64,000 bases of DNA from Flavobacterium sp. LC2016-01 (GTDB lineage: Bacteria; Bacteroidota; Bacteroidia; Flavobacteriales; Flavobacteriaceae), in assembly GCF_009711135.1 (NCBI RefSeq), contig NZ_WMIC01000001.1, positions 62,001-126,000 of the forward strand. Direction: 5' to 3'. Positions 34,999 through 46,011 of the stretch are shown one piece after another. Under the pieces are notes generated by a model. It saw only the letters and a list, made by a program, of their open reading frames with translations. It ran no database searches and was not told the DNA's origin. Position numbers and translations under genes: made by a program. The number at the start of each line of letters is the position of its first letter. The first letter of the stretch is position 1.

Positions 34999-35844
34999 TT
35001 AGTAGGTTTGTTTTATGGTGTATTTTTTTAAATCGGTTTCACTAAGTGAAAAATAGCCTAGCGGATAATTTTCCTTATTAGTTGAGTTGATGATATTTCC
35101 TTTTACCGTTGCCGGAGGGGACTGAAAAGGTCCGCCAACGTTAGTTCCTGCAATACTTACCAAAATACTCATGTAATTGTAATATTGCTTTGAGATTCCT
35201 AAATGTGTTATTTCGATTTGATCTCCAGATTTTAATTCATCATCATCTGAAAGACTGAAAAATTCATTTCCTTGAAAAAATTTATCGTCGTCGACGTAAT
35301 AATTAGATTTAATTTTATTGGAGTACACATATTTGTACAAATAGAAATTATCAGCATCTCCGGGGTCATTATAATACGCTTTTATTTCAATGTCTTTTCC
35401 AGTAAATCCGCCTTCGTTATTTTGTTCAATATGTGTTATAGGAGCAACAGATTGAAAAGTTTCAACAGCTGTATAGGTCTGTCCGTTTGTTTTTACAGTC
35501 AAAGTATATTCGGCATTTAAAACTGGTTTGAAATTGGTGCAGACATAACGGCCTGTTTTCGGAATTTCTATAAAATTAAACTGTTCGTTTGCACTGTTTT
35601 TTATAAAAATCTGAGCGCCAGAAACTGTTGGAATTACGTTTTCAAAATAACCGGTTGTTGTGGTAAGTTTAATGGTTTGTTGTCTGCCTGTCGTCCCTTT
35701 TTGCCAGTTTATAGCAGCTTCGATAACAAGTTTTGGTGGCGCTGTATCTAAATCAACATCTACAACTTCTTCACAGCTTGTAAAGAATGTCGCTATAAAA
35801 ATTACAATTAATAAAGCTGTTTTTTTCATAATATGCTTTTTCAT
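34999..35844 (-). CDS. DUF4249 lipoprotein
   Basis: 281 residues (276 if started at Met6, ATG 35829). Lipoprotein signal with lipobox FTSC, then EEVVDVDLDTAPPKLVIEAA, the typical start of the DUF4249 family. These lipoproteins are encoded next to TonB-dependent receptors in Bacteroidota and are thought to be surface partners of them. The beta-rich domain shows VKTNGQTYTAVETFQSVAPI. It is coupled to the receptor upstream (14-base gap). The ligand is unknown. Confidence 0.88.
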   Translation of the reverse strand: MKKHIMKKTALLIVIFIATFFTSCEEVVDVDLDTAPPKLVIEAAINWQKGTTGRQQTIKLTTTTGYFENVIPTVSGAQIFIKNSANEQFNFIEIPKTGRYVCTNFKPVLNAEYTLTVKTNGQTYTAVETFQSVAPITHIEQNNEGGFTGKDIEIKAYYNDPGDADNFYLYKYVYSNKIKSNYYVDDDKFFQGNEFFSLSDDDELKSGDQIEITHLGISKQYYNYMSILVSIAGTNVGGPFQSPPATVKGNIINSTNKENYPLGYFSLSETDLKKYTIKQTY

Positions 35845-35858
35845 AAAAAGGAATATTT

Positions 35859-38243
35859 TTAAAATTTAAAATTGTAACTCACCGCAGGCACAATTCCAAA
35901 AATGGACGTTTTTACTGCTTCATTGTCACCTGTATCAACATTTTGGCGGAAATTTATAGAAGCTGCATTTTTACGGTTATACAAATTATAAATACTAAAA
36001 ACCCATTCGCCTTTCCAGTTTCGGTCTTTGTTTTTTCTCGGAGTTAAAGTTGCCGAAACATCTAGGTGATGATAAGCCGGCAATCGATTTTCGTTACGCA
36101 GGCCATAACTCGGAACTGTGATTCCTAAATATTCATATTGTCCAATCGGGTAAGTAACTGGCTGTCCGGACTGTAATGCAAAGTTAGCACCAAAAGACCA
36201 TTTTTCGTTCAAATTATAAGCCGAAGTTACAGCTAAATTATGCGTTTTATCGTAAGCGGAATTGTACCATTGGCCATTATTGATTCCAGTTTCCTCTGGA
36301 GTTCTTCCAGGAGTCTGCTGTTCTGATTTTGATAAAGTATAAGATATCCATCCGTTGAATTTGCCTTCGTTTTTCTTTACCATAATTTCTAAGCCATAAG
36401 CACGCATCTGTCCATTTAAAATTACTTGTTCAATGGCATTGTTTGCAATTAAATCGGCTCCGTCAATGTAATCTAATCTATTTTGAATTTCTTTATAATA
36501 GGTTTCAACTTCCAATGAATATGCACCGTTTTTGATATTTCTGAAATAACCCAGCGCGACCTGATCTGCAATTTGTGGTTTAATATAATTGTCGCTTGGC
36601 ATCCAGACATCCAGCGGAGTAGGTGATGAGGTATTTGAAATCAGCTGAAGATACTGCGCCATTCTATTATAACTTGCTTTGATGGCTTGATCATCATTTA
36701 ATTGGTAAGAAATAGAAAATCGAGGTTCTAGATTGTTGTAATTTTTGATTGATTTGTTTTTGCCAAAATATTCTGTTCCAATGGGAGTTGCTTTCTCGTA
36801 AATCTGCAAATTAGAATCAAATATAACAGGATTGTTGTTTTCGTAAAGATTTACAGAAGAAGGACCTAAACGATAAAACAAACTGTATCGCAATCCGAAA
36901 GCAACAGTAACTTTTTTAGAAAGCTGATTTTCGGCATCGATATAAATTGAAGGTTCAAACGCATATTTTTTATCCAATTGATCTGGATTAATTCCAGAAT
37001 CTGGTCCGCTTGGCTTAATGGTTCCCGGATTAAATTTGTAATAAATTCCGTTTAAGCCATAACTCAATTTGAATTTGTCTGAAAGATAATGTTTGAAATC
37101 GTACTTAATATTATAGTTTTGAATGCCTGAATCCCATTTAAAACCAACAAAATCAAGATCTAATCCGTAATAATAATCACTGTAAATCATCGATAAATTT
37201 GAGAATAATTTGTCTGAGTATAAATGATTCCAGCGAAGATTTAAAGTTGAATTTCCGTAAATATTAGTGAAGCTTTTGTTTAGGCTGAAAACATCGCGTC
37301 CAAAATAACCTGACAAGTACAAACTATTATTGTCATTTAATTTGTAGCTCAATTTTGTATTAAGATCATAAAAATAAGCCGAATTGTCTTTTTGATCTGC
37401 AGATAATTTTAAAAATAAATGAGCATAGGAAGCTCTTCCTCCAATTAAAAAAGAACCTTTATCTTTCACCAAAGGACCTTCGGCTAAAAGTCGGCTCGAA
37501 ATTAATCCGATGCCTCCGTTTACATGGAATTCTTTGCTGTTTCCATCTTTCTGATAAATATCCAAAACAGAAGAAGCTCGTCCGCCAAAACGTGCTGGAA
37601 TTCCTCCTTTATATAATTTTAAATCTTTAATTGCATCCGGATTAAAAACCGAGAAAAAACCAAAAACGTGTGATGAATTAAAAATTGTTGCTTCGTCTAA
37701 TAAAATTAAATTCTGATCAGCACCGCCGCCTCGAACATTAAATCCTGATGCGCCTTCACCTGCATTTGTAACCCCCGGAAGCAATAAAATCGATTTAAGA
37801 ACATCAACTTCTCCTAAAACTACCGGCATTTTTTTTATGGTTGCAATGGAGAGCTTGTTGGCGCTCATTTCGGGAGACTTCGTATTTATTTTTCCTTTGT
37901 TGTCGGTAATAACGACTTCTTGAAGTTCTTGGCCTTCGCCTTCGCTGAGGCTGAAATTTTGTTTAGTATTTTGGTTTAGAATTATCGTTTGCCGAAGTGT
38001 TTGATAGCCAACATAACTAATTTCAATTTGATGTTCGCCTTTCGGAATCGTGAGTGAATAAAAACCATATTCGTTTGTTGTAGTTCCAATTTTTAAAGAT
38101 GGAATATAGATATTGACAGCAATTAGAGTTTCATTGCTTTTATTGTCCTTTATGGTACCGCTCAAAGTAAATTTTTCTTGAGAAAATGAAGTAAAAGCCG
38201 TTAAAACTAAAATAATAAGGATGCCAAACTTTCTTATAATCAT
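35859..38243 (-). CDS. TonB-dependent receptor, CarboxypepD-like type
   Basis: 794 residues. Signal peptide (to about 21), then a carboxypeptidase regulatory-like beta-sandwich (about 24-105: FTLSGTIKDNKSNETLIAVN and so on), a plug domain (about 125-225, with GASGFNVRGGGADQNLILLD) and an outer-membrane barrel to the C-terminal Phe (VSYNFKF). It imports an unknown ligand across the outer membrane with TonB energy. It is in an operon with the DUF4249 lipoprotein, as usual for this type. Confidence 0.93.
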   Translation of the reverse strand: MIIRKFGILIILVLTAFTSFSQEKFTLSGTIKDNKSNETLIAVNIYIPSLKIGTTTNEYGFYSLTIPKGEHQIEISYVGYQTLRQTIILNQNTKQNFSLSEGEGQELQEVVITDNKGKINTKSPEMSANKLSIATIKKMPVVLGEVDVLKSILLLPGVTNAGEGASGFNVRGGGADQNLILLDEATIFNSSHVFGFFSVFNPDAIKDLKLYKGGIPARFGGRASSVLDIYQKDGNSKEFHVNGGIGLISSRLLAEGPLVKDKGSFLIGGRASYAHLFLKLSADQKDNSAYFYDLNTKLSYKLNDNNSLYLSGYFGRDVFSLNKSFTNIYGNSTLNLRWNHLYSDKLFSNLSMIYSDYYYGLDLDFVGFKWDSGIQNYNIKYDFKHYLSDKFKLSYGLNGIYYKFNPGTIKPSGPDSGINPDQLDKKYAFEPSIYIDAENQLSKKVTVAFGLRYSLFYRLGPSSVNLYENNNPVIFDSNLQIYEKATPIGTEYFGKNKSIKNYNNLEPRFSISYQLNDDQAIKASYNRMAQYLQLISNTSSPTPLDVWMPSDNYIKPQIADQVALGYFRNIKNGAYSLEVETYYKEIQNRLDYIDGADLIANNAIEQVILNGQMRAYGLEIMVKKNEGKFNGWISYTLSKSEQQTPGRTPEETGINNGQWYNSAYDKTHNLAVTSAYNLNEKWSFGANFALQSGQPVTYPIGQYEYLGITVPSYGLRNENRLPAYHHLDVSATLTPRKNKDRNWKGEWVFSIYNLYNRKNAASINFRQNVDTGDNEAVKTSIFGIVPAVSYNFKF

Positions 38244-38325
38244 CTTTTTGATTTTGGTTTACATAGTTAAGAATTCTTACTAATATTTAACATGGAAATT
38301 ATGTTAAACATTGGTTAAGATAAGC

Positions 38326-38358
38326 AAAAAAGACAACCTTATAGGGTTGTCTTTTTTT
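38326..38358 (-). terminator. isocitrate dehydrogenase terminator
   Basis: AAAGACAACC pairs with GGTTGTCTTT around a short loop; T runs flank it on both strands. It lies past the isocitrate dehydrogenase stop and before the TonB receptor gene. Confidence 0.85.
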
Positions 38359-38395
38359 ATTTATCTGCAGCAGCACATTTAGTTATGCTCTGGTA

Positions 38396-40645
<2,250 letters not shown>

Positions 40646-40693
40646 TCAAAAGATGACGATATGAAAAGTATAGTCGGCTCAAAATGAGCGGAG

Positions 40694-40701
40694 CAAATAT
40701 A
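40694..40701 (-). promoter_or_regulatory. -7 box of icd
   Basis: TATATTTG on the minus strand, 75 bases before the ATG. The leader holds GACGACACGC and a poly-A stretch just before the ATG. Confidence 0.55.
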
Positions 40702-40842
40702 ATAAAAACAGTCCGAAAACGGTGTAGTTTTCCAGAGAAATACAGGAATTATCAGATTGTTATTTCGTCGTCTTTAAATTGTCAAATTGGTGATTTTGAT
40801 ATTAAAAAATTACGGTTTTGATATTGGTTAAAAATAAGCCAT

Positions 40843-40880
40843 AAAAAAAACTCGTTTCAAATAGTATGAAACGAGTTTTT
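40843..40880 (-). terminator. rplS terminator
   Basis: AAAAACTCGTTTCA pairs perfectly with TGAAACGAGTTTTT (40866-40879) around a 6-base loop, with a T run on the minus strand. Confidence 0.9.
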
Positions 40881-40900
40881 TATAACAGATGGATAAATGA

Positions 40901-41251
40901 TTATCTTCTTTTATCTCTAATCTTAGCTTTTTTACCAGTAAGTTGTCTGAAGTAGAAAATTCTAGCTCTACGTACAGCACCTTTCTTATTGATTTCGATT
41001 TTTTGCAAAGCTGGCAAGTTTACTGGGAAGATACGCTCAACTCCAATAGCACCTGACATTTTACGGATAGTAAAAGTTTCTGTGTTACCAGAACCTCTTC
41101 TTTGAATAACAACTCCTTTAAAAAACTGAGTTCTTGTTTTTTCACCCTCTTTAATTTCGTAGAAAACTGTGATAGTATCTCCAGCTCCAAACTCAGGGAA
41201 ATCTTTTTTAGCAACGAATTCGTTTTGAACGAATTTTAATAAATCTGCCAT
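40901..41251 (-). CDS. rplS: 50S ribosomal protein L19
   Basis: 116 residues, normal for L19. It sits at the 30S-50S interface of the ribosome. The sequence shows the L19 core: FGAGDTITVFYEIKEGEKTR, FKGVVIQRRGSGNTETFTIR, GVERIFPVNLP, and the basic C-terminus RRARIFYFRQLTGKKAKI. It is next to trmD, as in many bacteria, but with its own promoter and a 240-base gap, so it is not in a tight trmD-rplS operon. Confidence 0.97.
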   Translation of the reverse strand: MADLLKFVQNEFVAKKDFPEFGAGDTITVFYEIKEGEKTRTQFFKGVVIQRRGSGNTETFTIRKMSGAIGVERIFPVNLPALQKIEINKKGAVRRARIFYFRQLTGKKAKIRDKRR

Positions 41252-41323
41252 GATAATTTTATTATTATAGTTTTAATAGAGCAACATTCACGCATTTCGC
41301 CAGAGGTTAGTCTAATTCGGGTG

Positions 41324-41331
41324 CAAATGTA
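41324..41331 (-). promoter_or_regulatory. -7 box of rplS
   Basis: TACATTTG on the minus strand, 72 bases upstream of the ATG. The leader of about 65 bases could host control by a ribosomal protein, but no clear structure was found. Confidence 0.6.
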
Positions 41332-41409
41332 AAAAATAATTATAAATTATGAATTATAAATTGTAAATTATTTTAAGTTGTTGATAAAATGGTAGTTATC
41401 GTTTATTTT

Positions 41410-41484
41410 GTTTCAGGTTTCAAGTTTCAAGTTGTTGTTGTGTAGAGTTTTGGTCTGAAACAAAAATAACCTGAAACCTGAAAC
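41410..41484. repeat. word-built hairpin, GTTTCAGGTTTCA
   Basis: GTTTCAGGTTTCA (41410-41422), followed by a further AGTTTCAAG word, pairs with TGAAACCTGAAAC (41472-41484). It lies 8 bases past the trmD stop, so it could serve as its terminator, although there is no good T run on the minus strand. Confidence 0.6.
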
Positions 41485-41491
41485 TAATTTT

Positions 41492-42172
41492 TTAATGTCC
41501 TTCCAATAAATCCGGACGTCTATTTTTAGTATGTTCAAACGCCATATCTTCGCGCCATTTGTCAATTTTGGCAAAATGACCGCTGGTTAAAACTTCTGGA
41601 ACTTTCCATCCTTTATAATCTGCAGGTCTTGTATATATAGGTCCAGAAAGTAAATTATCCTGAAAACTGTCGGTCAGAGCCGAAGTTTCATCGCTTAAAA
41701 CACCGGGAATCAATCTAATTAAAGCGTCAGATAAAACGATAGCGCCTAATTCTCCGCCAGATAAAACATAATCGCCAATCGAAATTTCTTTAGTAATAAA
41801 ATGATCTCTAACTCTTTGGTCAACACCTTTATAATGTCCGCATAAAATAATGATGTTTTCATACATCGACATTTTGTTGGCCATTTTTTGATTCAGTGTT
41901 TCTCCGTCAGGCGACATATAAATGATTTCATCATAATTACGCTGACTCTTTAAATGTGTGATACAGTCGTCAATTGGCTGAATCGTCATCACCATTCCTG
42001 CACCTCCTCCAAACGGATAATCGTCAACGCTTTTTTGTCTGTTAGTGCTATAGTCACGAAGATTGTGAAAATGTACATCGACTAAACCTTTGTCAATGGC
42101 ACGTTTCATAATCGAAGCTTCAAATGGGCTTCTTAATAATTCAGGTAAAAGTGTGATAATGTCAATTCGCAT
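41492..42172 (-). CDS. trmD: tRNA (guanine-N1-)-methyltransferase
   Basis: 226 residues. TrmD methylates G37 at N1 in tRNAs to prevent frameshifting. It is a SPOUT enzyme whose knot is visible in [14 protein letters not shown] (about 108-121) and [18 protein letters not shown] (about 129-146). The N-terminal [20 protein letters not shown] and [11 protein letters not shown] are also characteristic. The C-terminal TrmD domain ends with [10 protein letters not shown]. Cytoplasmic. Promoter box at 42198. Confidence 0.97.
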   Translation of the reverse strand: MRIDIITLLPELLRSPFEASIMKRAIDKGLVDVHFHNLRDYSTNRQKSVDDYPFGGGAGMVMTIQPIDDCITHLKSQRNYDEIIYMSPDGETLNQKMANKMSMYENIIILCGHYKGVDQRVRDHFITKEISIGDYVLSGGELGAIVLSDALIRLIPGVLSDETSALTDSFQDNLLSGPIYTRPADYKGWKVPEVLTSGHFAKIDKWREDMAFEHTKNRRPDLLEGH

Positions 42173-42197
42173 TTTGCTCTTTCAAAAGTTTTGAATG

Positions 42198-42205
42198 CAA
42201 AGATA
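42198..42205 (-). promoter_or_regulatory. -7 box of trmD
   Basis: TATCTTTG on the minus strand, 25 bases upstream of the ATG. Confidence 0.6.
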
Positions 42206-42649
42206 CAAAGTTAATATCTGAGATTTATTGGATTTATGATGTAGTGTAAAATATAATCGAATCTGCTAAAAAAATATTTCACATATAAATAAATTATTAA
42301 TATTGTACTATTTAACTTACTTTTAAAATTTTAATTCTTTATTTTTGTAGTAAAAAATTTTCAAATTAATTTGTTTTCAAGTTTTATTTTAAAATACTAT
42401 TGAGGACAAGTCAAGAAAAAGACAATATTATATCATTGAATTGCAAAAAAAGTATTAAAAATAAATTGGATTTTATTTTAGATACTAAATAGAGATTCAA
42501 GTAATTGTTGTTGTTGTATTAAGGTGTTGTATGTCAATATTGTAGGTAATAATTATATAACATTGAACAGTAGTTATGTAAAGTTTTAATTAGTAAATTT
42601 AACTAACATTACAAAAGTAATTAGCACCAAATCTTAAAAATATGAACCT
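42206..42649 (+). promoter_or_regulatory. long AT-rich region with a promoter box at 42340
   Basis: TATTTTTG (42340-42347) followed by TAG matches the -7 boxes seen at gltB and the MFS gene at 46012. If used on the plus strand it would give a leader of nearly 300 bases before the lipoprotein ATG at 42650, or a separate small RNA. No reading frame or terminator hairpin stands out. A second promoter nearer the gene was not found. Confidence 0.4.
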
Positions 42650-43009
42650 ATGAAAAATATCATTCTTTTGATTACTGTACTATTCTTATGTGCATGTTCA
42701 AGTTCGAAAAACTCAGGGGATAAATGGGTTGGTAAATCAAAACAAAATCTAATAAAAAGCTGGGGAACACCAATAAGGACATTTGATAACACAACAGATG
42801 GCGAAATACTTGTTTATGCAGATCAAGTGTATGAAAAAGATAAAGACCATGATTCAAGAATGGCCGGCCCGTTATATTGGAATTATATTTATATCTACGT
42901 AAACAAAGCAGGGAAAATAGTTTCTTTTAGAAATGAAAAACAAAATTACCCACCACAATCTATTGATTCTGATAAATTAGCGGGGATGAATTTGTTGACT
43001 GTGAAGTGA
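42650..43009 (+). CDS. small BamE-like lipoprotein
   Basis: 119 residues with lipoprotein signal MKNIILLITVLFLCACSSS (lipobox LCAC, Cys16). The mature part has WVGKSKQNLIKSWGTPIRTF, resembling the start of the SmpA/BamE fold (two helices with a conserved G-x-P), and a C-terminal strand YIYVNKAGKIVSF. It may be an envelope assembly helper, but the match is weak. Monocistronic, with a very long upstream AT-rich region. Confidence 0.75.
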   Translation: MKNIILLITVLFLCACSSSKNSGDKWVGKSKQNLIKSWGTPIRTFDNTTDGEILVYADQVYEKDKDHDSRMAGPLYWNYIYIYVNKAGKIVSFRNEKQNYPPQSIDSDKLAGMNLLTVK

Positions 43010-43103
43010 TTTCGAAGGATAATTTCGTGTGAAAGATTTTATTTAGGTTAATAAATAAAATATTATTTTTAAAGGTTGAATTTAAAAATAGTGTGAATTA
43101 GAA

Positions 43104-43637
43104 ATGTCTTCTCAAAAAATAAAAATCTTCGCAATAAATGGCAGTACCAGAAAAAATGCCAGTAATTTTAAAATACTAAAACATATTTCAGAAAATATAA
43201 AACCAGAATTTGAGTTTGAAATTTTTGAAAAACTAGATCAATTGCCACATTTTAATCCCGACTTGGATAAAGAAAATGCACCTGAAAATGTAATTGATTT
43301 CAGAAATAAAATTGCTCAGGCAGATGGTATTTTGATTTGTACGCCAGAATATGTTTTCAGTTTGCCGGGAAGTTTAAAGAATGCTTTAGAATGGTGTGTT
43401 TCGACTACTATTTTCTCAGGAAAAAAGACTGGTCTTATTACCGCTTCGGCTTCTGGCGAAATGGCGCACGAACAGCTTTTACTTATTATGAAAACACTTG
43501 AAGCTGAATTCGACAGCGCTTCAACATTATTGATACAAGGGATTCGCGGAAAAATTAATGACGAAGGAAAAATCACAAATCCTGATACAGAAAAGGCACT
43601 TGCCAATTTTGTCAATAATTTTGAAAATCAATTTTGA
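43104..43637 (+). CDS. NAD(P)H-dependent FMN reductase
   Basis: 177 residues of the flavodoxin-like NADPH-dependent FMN reductase family. KIFAINGSTRKNASNFKIL (FMN phosphate loop, about 6-24), then DGILICTPEYVFSLPGSLKN (about 72-91), which supplies the PEY-x(3)-PG motif, and GLITASASGEMAHE. It probably reduces FMN or quinones, or azo/chromate compounds. It is the first gene of a plus-strand series; the TIM-barrel gene follows 61 bases later. Confidence 0.88.
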   Translation: MSSQKIKIFAINGSTRKNASNFKILKHISENIKPEFEFEIFEKLDQLPHFNPDLDKENAPENVIDFRNKIAQADGILICTPEYVFSLPGSLKNALEWCVSTTIFSGKKTGLITASASGEMAHEQLLLIMKTLEAEFDSASTLLIQGIRGKINDEGKITNPDTEKALANFVNNFENQF

Positions 43638-43698
43638 TTGATTTGTGCAGCGTTTCAATAAAAAGATTAGTTTTACTTTTAGATTTTTTAAGATTAAA

Positions 43699-44571
43699 AT
43701 GATAACAAGAAGAAACTTTATTATAAATACGGGCTTAGCAACTACTGCAGTTTTGGCCCTGCCATCATTAGCTTTTACTATGAACAAAAAAGAAATAGGT
43801 TTACAGTTGTATACACTGCGCGATGAACTTCCAAAAGATGTAAAATCAACTTTAGAAAAAGTAGCAAAAGCGGGTTATACAACAGTCGAGACATACGGGT
43901 TTTCTATAAAAGATCAGTTTTGGGGATTATCGCCAAAAGAGTTGAAAAAGATTTTGGATGATAATGATTTAAAAGCAGTGAGCGGTCATTATAATTTAGG
44001 AAGTTATTTATACGATGGAAATACGGCGGAACTTATTGCTGCAATTGAAGCTGCAAAAGTTTTGAAAAATGAATTTCTGACCGTTCCATGGGTTGATGAG
44101 CATTTTAGAAAAAGTATTGACAATTATAAAACGATTGCTTTGCGTTTAAATGAAGCTGCTAAAATGTGTAAAAAAGCCGGTTTGAAATTAGCGTATCATA
44201 ATCACGATTTTGAATTTCAAAAACATGATGGTGTTACAGGTTATGAAATCTTGCTGAAGGAAACGGATAAAGATTTAGTTTATTTTGAATTGGATTTATA
44301 CTGGGTTGCAAGATCAGGAAACGATTCTTTAAAATTGTTTAATGAAAATCCAGGCCGATTTAAAATGTGGCATATAAAAGATATGGATAAGGCAAATCAA
44401 GCGCTTAATACTGAAATTGGTTCGGGGTTAATTGATTTTAAGCCTTTATTTGCAGCAGCAAAACAATCTGGAATGATTCATTTTTTTGTAGAACAGGAAA
44501 ATAATTATGTGCCAAATGCTTTTGAATCAATCAAAACCAGCAGCGATTTTATTGCGAAAAATCTAATTTAA
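43699..44571 (+). CDS. Tat-exported sugar phosphate isomerase/epimerase
   Basis: 290 residues from ATG 43699 (MITRRNFIINTGLATTAVLA); the longer frame from 43645 adds 18 residues and is rejected because it would bury the twin-arginine signal (RRNF followed by a hydrophobic run to about residue 25). The TIM-barrel domain of the xylose isomerase-like AP_endonuc_2 family has IGLQLYTLRDELP, HNHDFEF (metal His), FELDLYW (metal Asp/Glu), MWHIKDMD and FFVEQE. It probably acts on a sugar in the periplasm. The neighbours do not show which. Confidence 0.88.
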   Translation: MITRRNFIINTGLATTAVLALPSLAFTMNKKEIGLQLYTLRDELPKDVKSTLEKVAKAGYTTVETYGFSIKDQFWGLSPKELKKILDDNDLKAVSGHYNLGSYLYDGNTAELIAAIEAAKVLKNEFLTVPWVDEHFRKSIDNYKTIALRLNEAAKMCKKAGLKLAYHNHDFEFQKHDGVTGYEILLKETDKDLVYFELDLYWVARSGNDSLKLFNENPGRFKMWHIKDMDKANQALNTEIGSGLIDFKPLFAAAKQSGMIHFFVEQENNYVPNAFESIKTSSDFIAKNLI

Positions 44572-44585
44572 TTTATTGGTATTTT

Positions 44586-45497
44586 ATGAAGAAAGTCCTT
44601 TTGCTGATATTAGTGATTCTTTATTCGTGTCAATCAAATAAAAAAGAAAATTCAGGAGTAAATCCGGAATTAAATTTACCTCCAAATCCATATTTTGCAG
44701 AAATTCAAGTTAATGATATAAAGCTTGGTACGCCGGTTTTTGGTGACTGGTTAGATTCTCATAAGGAAAAAGGCCAGAGTTTTGAGCAATTTATGAATAC
44801 AAAACATGTTGTACCAACAAAAGAAGAAGATATTATTTATTTGCAGCCAATAGGAAAATTCGACCCACTGCAAGTCAAACAAATTGAGCTGGTTCGTCAA
44901 TATTTAGAAATATTTTTTCAGTTGAAGACAAAGGTTTTGAAAGATGTTTCAAATGATATTATTCCAAAAAATGTTCGAAGAAAAGGAGATCTTGGTCAAG
45001 AACAATTTTTGGCAGGATATATTTTAGACAGCATTTTAAAGAAAGAAAAACATGAAAAAGGAATCGCATTAATGGCGATAACAGAAAAGGATTTGTATCC
45101 AAAGCCGGAATGGAATTATGTTTTTGGACTTGCATCTTATAGAGATAAAATTGCAGTAAGTTCGATTCACAGGCTGTATGACAAAAAAATGGAAGGAGCC
45201 GATTTTAGTTTGTGTTTAGAACGATTACTTAAAATTTGTTCGCACGAAATTGGACATATGTTTGGACTGCATCACTGTATTGAGGCTGATTGCACTATGA
45301 ATGGCACTAATAGTTTGTCTGAAACAGATAAACATTCCCTTAGACTGTGTTCGCTCTGCCAAAGAAAAATAAATACTGGATTCAAATACGATAATGTAAA
45401 AAGACTGAAAGAATTGGAAAAGTATTTTAAAGAAAATAACTTGGCAGAAGGATTAGCATTAATGAAAAAAGATATTGAAAAAATTAAAAATGAATAA
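44586..45497 (+). CDS. lipoprotein archaemetzincin
   Basis: 303 residues. Lipoprotein signal MKKVLLLILVILYSCQSN (lipobox LYSC, Cys15), so it is anchored in the envelope. The C-terminal part has HEIGHMFGLHHC (zinc site and downstream Cys), then ADCTM and about 16 residues later CSLC. This matches the archaemetzincin pattern HExxHxxGxxHC...CxM...CxxC, with a catalytic zinc and a second metal held by four Cys. Archaemetzincins are metalloproteases of poorly known substrate. The cupin gene starts at its stop codon. Confidence 0.9.
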   Translation: MKKVLLLILVILYSCQSNKKENSGVNPELNLPPNPYFAEIQVNDIKLGTPVFGDWLDSHKEKGQSFEQFMNTKHVVPTKEEDIIYLQPIGKFDPLQVKQIELVRQYLEIFFQLKTKVLKDVSNDIIPKNVRRKGDLGQEQFLAGYILDSILKKEKHEKGIALMAITEKDLYPKPEWNYVFGLASYRDKIAVSSIHRLYDKKMEGADFSLCLERLLKICSHEIGHMFGLHHCIEADCTMNGTNSLSETDKHSLRLCSLCQRKINTGFKYDNVKRLKELEKYFKENNLAEGLALMKKDIEKIKNE

Positions 45498-45498
45498 A

Positions 45499-45837
45499 AT
45501 GGCAACGAGCAAAGAATTTATAAAAGGTGATGATATAGAGTGGGAAGTAGTAGGAGAAGGAATCAAACGCAAAATACTTGCCTTTGATGATAAAATTATG
45601 CTTGTAAATGTTCATTTTGAAAAAGGCGGTATTGGCGTTTTACACGATCATTACCATTCGCAGGTGACTTATATTGCAAGCGGAAAATTTGATGTAACGA
45701 TCAGCGGTGTAACACAGACATTAAAAGAAGGCGATAGTTTTTATATTCCGCCTCATGCTGTTCATGGCGTTGTTTGTCTTGAAAGCGGAATGCTTACCGA
45801 TGTTTTCAGCCCTGTTCGCGAGGATTTTTTAAAATAA
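45499..45837 (+). CDS. cupin domain protein
   Basis: 112 residues from ATG 45499 (MATSKEFIKGDDIEWE); an ATG at 45490 overlapping the archaemetzincin stop is also possible. A single cupin barrel: GVLHDHYHSQVTYIASGKFD carries H-x-H-x(3)-Q/E-type metal ligands and GDSFYIPPHAVHGV the second motif with His. It resembles pectin-degradation-type cupins (KdgF-like), but the substrate is unknown. Cotranscribed with the archaemetzincin. Confidence 0.85.
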   Translation: MATSKEFIKGDDIEWEVVGEGIKRKILAFDDKIMLVNVHFEKGGIGVLHDHYHSQVTYIASGKFDVTISGVTQTLKEGDSFYIPPHAVHGVVCLESGMLTDVFSPVREDFLK

Positions 45838-45867
45838 ACGAAATAAAGGGAATCAATTGATATCGAT

Positions 45868-45944
45868 GTTTTCGCGATAGCGAATCCGTTTAATCAGCGT
45901 CAATTTTTAGAACACTGATGACGTAGATTAGCTATCGCGAACAC
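45868..45944. repeat. inverted repeat with CGCGATAGC arms
   Basis: GTTTTCGCGATAGC (45868-45881) and GCTATCGCGAACAC (45931-45944) match 13 of 14 bases as inverted copies. TTCGCGATAGCGAA within the left arm is itself a hairpin. It lies after the cupin gene and has no T run. Confidence 0.6.
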
Positions 45945-45999
45945 CCAGATTTTATTAAAAAAATAACTTAAATTATAAGTTTAGATTAAATATTGATGG

Positions 46000-46007
46000 T
46001 ATTTTTG
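46000..46007 (+). promoter_or_regulatory. -7 box of the MFS gene at 46012
   Basis: TATTTTTG fits TAnnTTTG and ends 4 bases before the ATG, so transcription would begin at or close to the start codon (leaderless mRNA). Confidence 0.55.
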
Positions 46008-46011
46008 CACC

